IMG/VR virus record: IMGVR_UViG_3300029319_000195
Span: 1 to 35,444 of that record
Length of the DNA: 35,444 bases
Direction: 5' to 3' (one strand)
Origin: a virus
In this document: positions 1 through 7,022 of the stretch, piece by piece
Position numbering within the stretch: position 1 is the stretch's first letter
Layout of the letters: each line of letters starts with the position of its first letter
Position numbers and translations under genes: made by a program
Notes under the pieces: generated by a model
The model's database searches: none
What the model was told of the DNA's origin: nothing
The model's input: only the letters and a program-made list of their open reading frames with translations

Positions 1-95
1 GAAGAAAACAGGCTCGAAGAAATTTCATCTTGTTTGCCTTGCTCGCTTCAGCCTACGTTACCTTTGCAATTTCCCTAGCCATCTACAACATCTAA
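1..95 (+). CDS. C-terminal end of a small membrane protein (5' end outside window)
   Basis: The reading frame starting at base 3 is open from the window edge to a TAA at 93-95. It encodes about 30 residues: a basic stretch (RKQARR) followed by a hydrophobic segment (FILFALLASAYVTFAISLAIY) that looks like one transmembrane helix with a short tail. The other two frames look much less protein-like. A basic region before a single helix suggests a membrane-anchored C-terminus. The family cannot be named from this fragment. A hairpin terminator follows 11 bases after the stop, which supports a real gene end here. Confidence 0.5.
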   Translation, partial: RKQARRNFILFALLASAYVTFAISLAIYNI

Positions 96-105
96 CCCAC
101 ACATC

Positions 106-125
106 ACCCCTGCTACGGCAGGGGT
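106..125 (+). terminator. Hairpin terminator after the leftmost gene
   Basis: ACCCCTGC and GCAGGGGT form a perfect 8-bp GC-rich stem around the loop TACG, followed by TTGAT. The hairpin lies just after the stop codon at 93-95 and before the gene-free control region. The U-tract is short, so termination may be partial or factor-assisted. Confidence 0.6.
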
Positions 126-131
126 TTGATG

Positions 132-264
132 CCAGTACTATGTATAGCGTTGAGCATCCCGCCCCGCTCTTACCCCCCACACAAATAGCATTGAGCCTTA
201 ACATGTTAGGGAATCCCTAACATCACACCCCCCACCAGATACCAGTACTAGAGATAGCGTTGAG
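132..264 (+). repeat. Three short direct repeats (CCAGTACTA / ATAGCRTTGAG)
   Basis: ATAGCGTTGAG occurs at 144-154 and 254-264, and the variant ATAGCATTGAG at 185-195. The first and third copies are each preceded by CCAGTACTA (132-140 and 242-250), so these two repeats extend over about 23 bases with two or three mismatches. They occupy the left end of the gene-free region and are distinct from the AATGTTC family to their right. They are likely protein-binding sites. The function is not known. Confidence 0.6.
205..221. promoter_or_regulatory. 17-bp palindrome, copy 1 (centre A)
   Basis: GTTAGGGAATCCCTAAC: two perfect 8-base arms (GTTAGGGA / TCCCTAAC) around a single central base. This is one of six exact copies, counting the central A/T as either strand, within the first 7.5 kb. 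The symmetry and exact conservation suggest a dimeric DNA-binding protein site. This copy is in the control region between two ATAGC repeats. Confidence 0.75.
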
Positions 265-390
265 TGCCACGCATATGCAATGTTCGCGCTGTAACCCGCG
301 CCACATAAGCAATGTTCGGTTTTTTCGTGTAATGTTCTTGTAATGTTCGTTTTTCAAATGCCAAAAAAGAACATTATAAAACGTGACATC

Positions 391-430
391 TGGTGATATC
401 TGGTGATATCTATTTATATCTACTACTACT
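391..430 (+). repeat. 10-bp tandem TGGTGATATC and AT-rich stretch
   Basis: TGGTGATATC is repeated exactly at 391-400 and 401-410. A degenerate third unit, TATTTATATC, follows at 411-420, then TACTACTACT at 421-430. The following 40 bases are almost entirely A and T. Together they make an easily melted stretch in the middle of the AATGTTC array, as expected of an unwinding element. Confidence 0.5.
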
Positions 431-492
431 AAAATAGTCTTATTATTATACTTTTCTTATAATGTTCGTTTTTTCAGAAATTACTTAACTCT

Positions 493-509
493 GTTAGGGA
501 ATCCCTAAC
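493..509. promoter_or_regulatory. 17-bp palindrome, copy 2 (centre A)
   Basis: An exact GTTAGGGAATCCCTAAC, in the control region. It lies about 170 bases upstream of the consensus promoter and 7 bases before an AATGTTC repeat (517-523). Two different putative binding-site families are therefore interleaved here. Confidence 0.75.
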
Positions 510-676
510 TTTTTGCAATGTTCTCTTAAAAATATCACCTCAGAATCTGAGCGTCCAAATCTCAAAAAAAGCGAACAAACGAACATTACTTTATTATCAA
601 TGGCTTGCGCTCCTACCTAACAGAACATTACAGAACATTACAGAACATTACACAATACAACACGCTTTATCACGGC

Positions 677-704
677 TTGACATCGTATGGTAATATGTTA
701 TAAT
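677..704 (+). promoter_or_regulatory. Consensus sigma70 promoter for the first operon
   Basis: TTGACA at 677-682 and TATAAT at 699-704 are perfect -35 and -10 boxes separated by 16 bp. Transcription would start near 711, about 68 bases before the first ATG. Three tandem GAACATT repeats end 27 bp upstream of the -35 box, well placed for an activator, repressor or origin-binding protein to act on it. It is the clearest promoter in the window and predicts early transcription by unmodified host RNA polymerase. Confidence 0.85.
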
Positions 705-778
705 GCGCTCTGGTTTTGTGGTTGAGGTTCTTTTGGCCGCAACACCATTACACACTAACTTGTTAACAGGAGATCATT

Positions 779-1765
779 ATGATCGAAGACAATAACACAG
801 CAGTAGGGATCGAGTCCTTCGTGGATATCGCCCAACCCCGCAACGCGGGAGACACTGTTAGGGAATCCCTAACAAACTTCACCCAGAACAACGCAACGAT
901 GCAGAGCGGTACGGTGCTCGTTGAGTTCACGGTGACCAAGCCTACTTTCGCAAGAAAGGACAAGACAGAGACAGCAAAACTTTTGCAGAAGACAGGTGCC
1001 ACGGCAAAACAGGCCGCTAATGTGACCAAGAGGATGTTTGCAGGGTGTGACGAGCTAAGAGACATTGACTTATATGTACTCAACAGACGCAACGATCACA
1101 AAGCTGCAACGATGCGGTACGGTAACTTGGGTTACCGGCTCACAACCAGAGCTAAGTGGTTCGACTACCACAAGATGATGACCGGCTTTGAGAAGGTGTT
1201 TTACGAGAAGGTTGACGTGTTCGTGGATTGGTACGCGAGAGAGCACAAGATCATCGAGGATTGGCTCGGTACATTGTATGACGCAAACCTGTACCCACGT
1301 ACACCAGAGAAGCTACGCGGCATGTTCGAGTGGAGACTACGGTATCCAGAGTGGGAAGATTACGGTAGCGATGACATCACCGATATGCTGGACTCACACC
1401 GTGAGATGTTGGTTGATCTATCAGCAGAGACGGCTAGGGTCATGGAACAGGAAATGCAGAACGACTTCTACAAGAGACTGTATGACCCGCTAAAAAATAT
1501 GTGCGATAAGCTGTCTGACGTGGGAGACAAGAAGCAGACATTCCGTGATACGTTAATAGATAACGTGCTGAACATCGTGGACATTGTACGTGCTAGTCAC
1601 AGCCTAGATCCTGAGATGCGTAGCATCTGTAACGATCTTGAGAGTACGCTACGCCCGATCAACTGTGATGCGTTGCGTGACAGCAGTTACCTACGTAGTG
1701 AAACCAAAACCAAGGTCGATGACGTGAGGGCGCGTATCGAGGCTTTGAACACATTTGCAATGTAA
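779..1765 (+). CDS. DUF3150-like protein, first gene of the AAA+/VWA module
   Basis: A 328-residue soluble protein starting at ATG 779 behind an AGGAGA ribosome-binding site (767-772). I see no catalytic motif. The centre (about residues 100-250) is rich in aromatic and charged residues and probably helical, including a segment MTGFEKVFYEKVDVFVDWY and several HREM/AETARVMEQEM-type helices. Overall it recalls DUF3150 proteins. These are of unknown function and, from my knowledge of the family, are found beside CobS-like ATPases and VWA proteins in phages and mobile elements. The same neighbourhood is present here, which supports the call. Codons 27-32 read VRESLT from an embedded copy of the 17-bp palindrome. 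As the promoter-proximal gene it should be expressed strongly and early. Confidence 0.55.
   Translation: MIEDNNTAVGIESFVDIAQPRNAGDTVRESLTNFTQNNATMQSGTVLVEFTVTKPTFARKDKTETAKLLQKTGATAKQAANVTKRMFAGCDELRDIDLYVLNRRNDHKAATMRYGNLGYRLTTRAKWFDYHKMMTGFEKVFYEKVDVFVDWYAREHKIIEDWLGTLYDANLYPRTPEKLRGMFEWRLRYPEWEDYGSDDITDMLDSHREMLVDLSAETARVMEQEMQNDFYKRLYDPLKNMCDKLSDVGDKKQTFRDTLIDNVLNIVDIVRASHSLDPEMRSICNDLESTLRPINCDALRDSSYLRSETKTKVDDVRARIEALNTFAM
857..873. promoter_or_regulatory. 17-bp palindrome, copy 3 (centre A), inside a gene
   Basis: An exact GTTAGGGAATCCCTAAC within codons 27-32 of the first gene, about 150 bases downstream of the promoter. Read in the gene's frame it is GTT AGG GAA TCC CTA AC. The other two frames would contain stops (TAG or TAA), so only this frame tolerates the site. 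A bound protein here would be a roadblock to transcription from the promoter at 677-704. Confidence 0.7.
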
Positions 1766-1775
1766 GGAGACAGGC

Positions 1776-2162
1776 ATGGAATGGGAAGACATATCAACGT
1801 GGGATGAGATGGCGCGAGAAGTTGCCAAGCTCAAGCGTGATAACGAGTGGTTGCGTGAGAAAGTTACCTTTCTTGAGAACCGCGTCGATTTTCACAAGAG
1901 TCGTTTGCAACTATTGATGAAAGATGTAGCTCATTCGAGTGGTGATCTGAAGGATCTACTTGGGGAGTACAACTACCCACACTCATACATCGAGTATGCA
2001 GTAGGCGACATAACGACTGCCGACGATAACATTTCTGTTGGGCACAGTATGACCGAGACTGTAAACACAGGAGAACATGTTAGGGATTCCCTAACAACAA
2101 CAGACGAGCAGGACAACGAGGCTATTGAAGATAACCTTTACGACTTGCCAACAACTAACTAG
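1776..2162 (+). CDS. Small coiled-coil protein of the AAA+/VWA module
   Basis: 128 residues from ATG 1776, with AAGGAGA at 1764-1770. An in-frame TTG further upstream lies inside the previous gene and has no ribosome-binding site. Residues about 10-50 (EMAREVAKLKRDNEWLREKV and the following LENR/HKSR) show a leucine/charge pattern typical of a coiled coil. The C-terminal half is acidic and Thr/Asp-rich, probably disordered. An exact palindrome copy encodes VRDSLT at residues 102-107. No family recognised. Its position between the DUF3150-like gene and the ATPase gene suggests an adaptor or regulator of the complex, which is inference. Confidence 0.75.
   Translation: MEWEDISTWDEMAREVAKLKRDNEWLREKVTFLENRVDFHKSRLQLLMKDVAHSSGDLKDLLGEYNYPHSYIEYAVGDITTADDNISVGHSMTETVNTGEHVRDSLTTTDEQDNEAIEDNLYDLPTTN
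2079..2095. promoter_or_regulatory. 17-bp palindrome, copy 4 (centre T), inside a gene
   Basis: GTTAGGGATTCCCTAAC, the same palindrome with T at the centre, near the 3' end of the coiled-coil gene and about 80 bases before the ATPase start codon. It is again in the only stop-free frame. Confidence 0.7.
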
Positions 2163-2172
2163 GAGAAAGACC

Positions 2173-3282
2173 GTGACTATGAACTTTGAAAAACAAAACA
2201 GAATGTCGATTGACGAGATAGCGAATGATATCGCTGTGACAGGTACGTACCGAACTGTGTACGTGCAGGGCGATTCAGGATCGGGTAAGACCTCGATCAA
2301 GCACATACTTGCCAAGAAGTTTCCGAATCATCAGGTGGTGCATTGTGACTTGACCAACTACGATCTGGGTGACTTGAACCTACCAGCATACAAGGACATG
2401 GATGGCGATGAGTTTATCCGCTTTGTAGCGAACGAGGATCTTGGGTTACACCTTAACAAACCACTGATTATCTGTTGGGATGAGTTGGGTAAGGCCAACA
2501 ATTCAGTGAAGAACGCGGTACTGCGACTGTTCCTTGAACGTAAGATGGGGCGGTATCAGTACCATCCAGAGACAATCCAGTTTGCTACCGGCAACCTGAG
2601 TGCGGAGAACATGGGTGACCTGTTCCTACCACACCAGAGAGAACGTGTGACGATGGTACGGATGCGGAAGTCCAGCAATACCGAGCACGTAGAGTATGGG
2701 TTGAAGAACGACTTCGATGAGGCATACCTTGCATGGGTTGCCGACACCCCGATACTTGGTCAGTCATTCGATGACATCAAGAAACCAGAGGACAACCCCT
2801 ACATCTACCATCCTCAATCCAACGCGGATAAGTTCTTTACTTGGCGTGGTGGTGAGGCGGCATCGAACATGCTCAAGGACAGAGACAGGCTATCCAATGT
2901 GACCGCCATGCTAGGTGGCACTATCGGATGGGCCGCCGCTATGGATCTCATGGCATACGTGAATGTACGTGATGACTTGGCATCTCTTGAGGACATCAAG
3001 AAGAATCCAGAGACAGCCAAAGTACCTAATGGTGCTGGTGCCAAGATGATGTCGATCATGAGGGCATTACTTAACTTAGACGTGACGTGGATAGACGCAT
3101 GGATGAAGTACGCGGTGCGTATGGATGACCAAGTGATGGCGATGTTTGTCAACACAATCAAGTCTGCGAAGTTTGCAGAGGACGATACCAAGAAGGCTAA
3201 GGTGCAAGCGATGGTGATGAGCAACAAACTCTTCAGTGAGTGGTGTGCAAATCATCCGCATCTTTATTCAAGTGATATTTAA
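2173..3282 (+). CDS. MoxR/CobS-type AAA+ ATPase
   Basis: A 369-residue AAA+ ATPase. Walker A is GDSGSGKT at residues 33-40; Walker B is LIICWDE with D103-E104; a sensor-1-like FATGNL follows, then an arginine-rich HQRERVTMVRMRK segment. MoxR/CobS-type (AAA_5) ATPases form hexamers that remodel partner proteins and act with a VWA-domain partner, usually encoded next door, as here. The start is taken as GTG 2173, 7 bases after AGGAGA (2161-2166); ATG 2179 is the alternative. It would not be the cobalamin cobaltochelatase subunit despite resemblance to CobS, as no cobalamin gene is nearby. The protein target is unknown. Cytosolic. Confidence 0.85.
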   Translation: MTMNFEKQNRMSIDEIANDIAVTGTYRTVYVQGDSGSGKTSIKHILAKKFPNHQVVHCDLTNYDLGDLNLPAYKDMDGDEFIRFVANEDLGLHLNKPLIICWDELGKANNSVKNAVLRLFLERKMGRYQYHPETIQFATGNLSAENMGDLFLPHQRERVTMVRMRKSSNTEHVEYGLKNDFDEAYLAWVADTPILGQSFDDIKKPEDNPYIYHPQSNADKFFTWRGGEAASNMLKDRDRLSNVTAMLGGTIGWAAAMDLMAYVNVRDDLASLEDIKKNPETAKVPNGAGAKMMSIMRALLNLDVTWIDAWMKYAVRMDDQVMAMFVNTIKSAKFAEDDTKKAKVQAMVMSNKLFSEWCANHPHLYSSDI

Positions 3283-3294
3283 TTGGAGGATAAC

Positions 3295-4620
3295 ATGTTT
3301 AGTTTAGCTGAAAATTTACCCGCCGAACAGCGGATCGAGAAAGCGTATAGTGACATATACGCACATCCACGGTACGTCACATGGGGTGGCGTACTGATAA
3401 TAGGTGATTGGATTGTCAGTGATGATTGTCCAACTGCCTATACCAACGGACGTGACTGCATCTATGGTAGGAAGCTGGTTGATGACTCGGACGATAAAGA
3501 AGTACGTTTCGAGGTACTGCATGAAGAGATGCACAAGCTGGCTATGGATATGGGCGTGTGGAAACATCTATGGGATATCAACCCAAGGCTGGCAAACATC
3601 TCGGTAGATATTGTAAACAATCTCAAGATCGTTGAAGACGATAACGGTGAGGGGTTCGTGAAGTTACCCGATGCACCAGACAAACTGATGTTGGGTGGCA
3701 TACAGGTGTGCTATGACGAGCGGTTCAAAGGTATGGCGGCAGGGGATATATTCCATATCCTACTGGAGGAAGAAGAACAGAAACGTCAGAACGCACCGGA
3801 CAGCGGTGATGATTCTTCTGGTAACGAGTCAGGGGATGATGGAGAACCTAGTGACGGCGATACTACTGGAAATCAAAACACTGCTGTAGGTGGCGATGAC
3901 TCTGGTGGGTTCGATGCACATGATTGGGTTGGTGCGGCTGATATGCCGCAGGTCGAGAAGGATCTACTCAATCGTGAGATAGACTCGGCAGTACGTCAGG
4001 GTGCGCTCGCCGCGAGTAAGTCAGGGCATGGTAACGAGGCAATGGATATCTCTGGTGTGTTGGAGGCACAGGTGAATTGGCGTGACGTGTTACGTGAATT
4101 CTTTACCTCATCGTGCAAGGGTACGGACTATTCTACCTTTGCCAAACCGAATAGGCGATGGGTTGCGCGTAACATGTATATGCCTAGTGGTCTGTCGGAT
4201 CGGGTAGAGGACATCGTGATTGCGTGGGATACGTCAAACTCTATGTGGGATGCTACTCCCCAGCAAATCATCTTGTCAGAAGTTGTCAAGCTGTGTGAGA
4301 CAGTGACACCAAACAAGGTACATATCCTGTATTGGGACACCAAGGTACACACACCACATGAGACGTATACGTTTGATGAGCTAGATACTATGCGTGATTC
4401 GGTTAGTCCTAAAGGTGGTGGGGGTACAGATGTTGCCTGTGTACCGACCTATATAACTGAGCATGGACTTGATCCGCAATGTGTCATCGTGTTTACAGAT
4501 GGTGAGTTATGGGGTGATTGGGGTACATGGCATTGGCCTTTACTCTGGTGCTTCAAGGACAACAAGAGAGCTAGGCCAGACGTGGGCAAGTACGTCAACG
4601 TCGATAGCATGGACATTTAA
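3295..4620 (+). CDS. HEXXH metallopeptidase-like plus VWA domain protein (DUF2201 type)
   Basis: 441 residues from ATG 3295, preceded by GGAGGA at 3285-3290. An upstream TTG at 3283 overlaps the ribosome-binding site and is unlikely. The N-terminal domain carries HEEMH at residues 76-80, the zinc-ligand pattern of metallopeptidases. An acidic, Asp/Ser/Gly-rich linker follows (about 162-205). The C-terminal domain is a VWA fold with an intact metal-ion-dependent adhesion site: D312-x-S314-x-S316, T378-D379 after a glycine run, and D402-G-E. This arrangement matches DUF2201-type proteins that partner MoxR ATPases. It likely serves as the substrate-binding partner of the adjacent ATPase. Whether the HEXXH motif cleaves protein is unproven. 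Confidence 0.8.
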   Translation: MFSLAENLPAEQRIEKAYSDIYAHPRYVTWGGVLIIGDWIVSDDCPTAYTNGRDCIYGRKLVDDSDDKEVRFEVLHEEMHKLAMDMGVWKHLWDINPRLANISVDIVNNLKIVEDDNGEGFVKLPDAPDKLMLGGIQVCYDERFKGMAAGDIFHILLEEEEQKRQNAPDSGDDSSGNESGDDGEPSDGDTTGNQNTAVGGDDSGGFDAHDWVGAADMPQVEKDLLNREIDSAVRQGALAASKSGHGNEAMDISGVLEAQVNWRDVLREFFTSSCKGTDYSTFAKPNRRWVARNMYMPSGLSDRVEDIVIAWDTSNSMWDATPQQIILSEVVKLCETVTPNKVHILYWDTKVHTPHETYTFDELDTMRDSVSPKGGGGTDVACVPTYITEHGLDPQCVIVFTDGELWGDWGTWHWPLLWCFKDNKRARPDVGKYVNVDSMDI

Positions 4621-4633
4621 GAAGGAGGAGTAG

Positions 4634-4870
4634 ATGAAGATACCAGAAAAAATAACACCGGCATGGTTGGAGAAGAAGAAGTTTCGGTTGATAGAGATCT
4701 ACCGTAACGGTTATCGCTCGGCCATTCTTAGGAAGTCAGGCACCAAATGGGTACACCTCACCACTATGGATGGGGCGAACATAAGGATGCGTAAGGATAA
4801 ACTAAGGTACGCAAAGCCGATGGTTCGGGTACGTGGGAAGTGGAAGGTAGACAGAGAAAGTGTGCTATAG
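4634..4870 (+). CDS. Small basic protein, unrecognised
   Basis: 78 residues from ATG 4634 with an excellent AAGGAGG site (4622-4628), 13 bases after the VWA gene, so in the same operon. It is strongly basic (many Lys and Arg throughout) with an alternating hydrophobic pattern (FRLIEIYRNGYRSAIL, KWVHLTTMDG) suggesting a small beta-barrel such as an SH3-like fold. It could bind nucleic acid. No family recognised. It may belong functionally to the AAA+/VWA module. Confidence 0.7.
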   Translation: MKIPEKITPAWLEKKKFRLIEIYRNGYRSAILRKSGTKWVHLTTMDGANIRMRKDKLRYAKPMVRVRGKWKVDRESVL

Positions 4871-4920
4871 GTGCAAACACTACCGGAACAAACATCGTGT
4901 GGTGCTGCAAAAACTAAGTT

Positions 4921-4937
4921 GTTAGGGATTCCCTAAC
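4921..4937. promoter_or_regulatory. 17-bp palindrome, copy 5 (centre T), intergenic
   Basis: GTTAGGGATTCCCTAAC in the 86-base gap before the next gene, ending 8 bases before its AACAGGAGA ribosome-binding site. I see no clear -35/-10 pair around it. In the mRNA it could also fold as a stem just upstream of the start, so an effect on transcription or translation is possible. Confidence 0.75.
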
Positions 4938-4956
4938 ATATTAACAGGAGAAAATT

Positions 4957-6039
4957 ATGTTCGACAAAAACAACAGAAACAAAGTTAACGGATGGGTATA
5001 CCGAGGTGGCGACTCGGCATACAAGGCTGTCCCGCATCTGGATAATTGGGCAGACGTGGTGAGTCTCTACGATTCGGTCAAGCCAGTGGTCAGCAAGAAC
5101 CACAGTATCGAGGAGAACTTACGCCCAATCGGTCAGCGTAGACGCAAGTGGGAACACATAACCAAACAGGAAGACATATATGGTACTACCTATCGTATCG
5201 AAGATGGGAACGGTGGCACCGCTCTTATGTGGGAGAAGAAAGGAATAGTCCTAGATAAGCAAGATACCTACCTCACTATCTTCAGTGCAGGGTCTAGGTG
5301 GGTTTCAGCTAGAACTGCCAGATACAAACTTCTTGCTAACGTGTTACCGCATGGTTTGGATCTTGTGCAAGCCCGCAGCGGGACAAATCGTTACATACGC
5401 GGCATGGCATGGAATGGCAACGTGAATGAGTACGAAACGGATTACTACCTACCAGAAAACGTAGGTCAGGGGCAGTACAAAGAATTGGAAGGTACGCTTC
5501 TTCGATTCAAGCACACTAACATTGGATGGAAGCTGGATTCATCAGAGTGGGTGCCAGAGAAGAACCAGACGCTGGTGAACAAGGAAGAGAAGCGTCAGTA
5601 CAGGGAACACTACGAGTCATTCTATAAGTGGGCCGTTGCACTCACCCCGATACAGCCAAGAGTTGATGCCATTCGATCTGGTAATTGGATCAGAGATGAT
5701 TACAGGGAACAGTGTGCGTACAGGGAGCAGATAAAAGATCGTCTGGAGGAGTACATGCAAGAGAGGTATGCAGGGACTACTAAGATGATAACACGCAACC
5801 ACGGTGACTACGTGGGTATACCCAAGGAGATAATGCTTGAGGTGTTAACAGATGATAATCATCCGATGCGCGTTGTGGCATTGACTGATTTTCTTATGCA
5901 GAGCGCAGGTCAGTACTACATGATCGAGAAGCGTGACGAGAAGGAGTTTCGTAAAGGATTCAATACATGGCTGAACCATGTGTGTTTCCACGAAAACAAA
6001 ACAACCCCCCAATACATGATAACCAAGGAGGACAAATAA
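4957..6039 (+). CDS. Unrecognised 360-aa protein
   Basis: 360 residues from ATG 4957 behind AGGAGA (4946-4951). It looks soluble and is rich in Trp, Tyr, Arg and Lys, with no signal peptide, membrane segment or catalytic motif that I recognise. The middle (about residues 100-200) looks beta-rich, and the part from about 205 is helical (EEKRQYREHYESFYKW, EQIKDRLEEYMQERY). Its stop overlaps the next start (TAATG), so the two proteins are translationally coupled and may act together. It follows the AAA+/VWA module, separated by a palindrome, so it could be under separate control. Confidence 0.7.
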   Translation: MFDKNNRNKVNGWVYRGGDSAYKAVPHLDNWADVVSLYDSVKPVVSKNHSIEENLRPIGQRRRKWEHITKQEDIYGTTYRIEDGNGGTALMWEKKGIVLDKQDTYLTIFSAGSRWVSARTARYKLLANVLPHGLDLVQARSGTNRYIRGMAWNGNVNEYETDYYLPENVGQGQYKELEGTLLRFKHTNIGWKLDSSEWVPEKNQTLVNKEEKRQYREHYESFYKWAVALTPIQPRVDAIRSGNWIRDDYREQCAYREQIKDRLEEYMQERYAGTTKMITRNHGDYVGIPKEIMLEVLTDDNHPMRVVALTDFLMQSAGQYYMIEKRDEKEFRKGFNTWLNHVCFHENKTTPQYMITKEDK

Positions 6040-7022
6040 TGAGACACGATAAATCAAAAGAAGTTGTAGAGATAATCGAGATCGAAAGAACAGGCGATGC
6101 CGATGCTGGTGTTGGATATAAGCAATGGAGAGAGGTTCAATCCAGAGATCGGGTGTGGACTGATGCTCCAAATGGTGGCAACGATACAGGGTTTCAGATG
6201 GACTTGTTACTGCAAGATATACGTATGCGTGTACCCAAGGAAGTGAAGTTTGGGATATGTGACGAGCATAGCGGTGATCGAGTGTATCTGTACGTGGCAG
6301 ATCAGCAGTTTGCTATGGGGTGGGTAGCCTACGGTGACTACTCTGTTGGTCAAGGTTGGATGGGTAAGGAAAAGTACGCAGTTTGGTCACCCCACATCTA
6401 TAACGATAAGTTTAGTGGCGGTGGGGAACAGTCCGAACTTAACTACCACATGCGTATCAGCAAGAACCGCAAGCCCATACTCAAACACATTGAGGAGTTT
6501 GTGAAGCCGGTGAGTGCCTTGGAAACCGCAGAGAAATACGTAATCACGTTTCTCAATAAGTTAGGTCAGACTTACAGAATAGCATCCAATGATTTAAGTA
6601 ACGCGAAGGGTAACCTTGGTAATAAGGGAGCCGTGATAAACGAACTCTTGCGACTACATGCTATGGGGCATGAGTGGGCTGATGCGGGACTAAAGGCTGA
6701 CGTGTTAGCGTTAGTTGATAAAGATAGAGAGTTACGGGAGATACTTACTCCACGCTACAAACTAACCTTTGTCCGATTGTATGTACGTAATGAGGAGCAG
6801 CTATTTGATGTGATCGATATGGTGAGTCCTACCGTGATACAGGCTAACTCTTTTAACGATGCAGAGTTGGGTACTGAAACTAAAACCTACACCTTGGATA
6901 AGTTGCCGCAAAATCTCAGGCTAAAGATATCAACTATCAATACAATGGAGATAGGTCACTGTGTACTTGGTGTTGGGTATCGGGCAGAGCAGAACATATT
7001 CTATGTCTGTGAACAGCTTTGA
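6039..7022 (+). CDS. Unrecognised 327-aa protein
   Basis: 327 residues from ATG 6039, which overlaps the upstream stop as TAATG and has AAGGAGG at 6025-6031. The open frame extends further upstream, but those starts are inside the previous gene. N-terminal residues are charged and helical (EVVEIIEIER). The central part is rich in Tyr, Trp and Gly (VAYGDYSVGQGWMGKEKYAVW), suggesting beta structure. The C-terminal third is mixed. No motif or family recognised. Its coupling to the 360-aa protein suggests a pair. Confidence 0.7.
   Translation: MRHDKSKEVVEIIEIERTGDADAGVGYKQWREVQSRDRVWTDAPNGGNDTGFQMDLLLQDIRMRVPKEVKFGICDEHSGDRVYLYVADQQFAMGWVAYGDYSVGQGWMGKEKYAVWSPHIYNDKFSGGGEQSELNYHMRISKNRKPILKHIEEFVKPVSALETAEKYVITFLNKLGQTYRIASNDLSNAKGNLGNKGAVINELLRLHAMGHEWADAGLKADVLALVDKDRELREILTPRYKLTFVRLYVRNEEQLFDVIDMVSPTVIQANSFNDAELGTETKTYTLDKLPQNLRLKISTINTMEIGHCVLGVGYRAEQNIFYVCEQL

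Larger units (their letters stand above)
279..649. repeat. Array of eleven AATGTTC / GAACATT repeats; candidate origin or operator array
   Basis: AATGTTC occurs on the + strand at 279, 311, 331, 342, 461 and 517, and its complement GAACATT at 369, 581, 623, 633 and 643. The extended form is GTAATGTTCG / CGAACATTAC. Three rightmost copies are tandem at exactly 10-bp period (CAGAACATTA, 621-650), and two on the left are 11 bp apart, so they lie on the same face of the helix. Forward copies dominate on the left and inverted ones on the right, around an AT-rich core at about 405-475. This architecture matches iteron-type replication origins with a DNA-unwinding element, or a multi-site operator. 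Which of these applies is not shown by the sequence. Confidence 0.7.

Noticed and set aside
421-430. TACTACTACT as a meaningful triplet repeat
   Set aside because: Only three units in an AT-rich stretch, which may be chance; kept only as part of the AT-rich core.
621-650. Three 10-bp tandem repeats as a CRISPR array
   Set aside because: Units are contiguous and only 10 bp, with no spacers and no cas genes; they belong to the AATGTTC repeat family.
2173-4620. CobS/CobT cobaltochelatase for cobalamin synthesis
   Set aside because: The ATPase and VWA protein resemble these subunits in general fold, but there is no CobN-like gene or other cobalamin gene in view, and the HEXXH domain plus DUF3150-like neighbour fit other MoxR-VWA modules.
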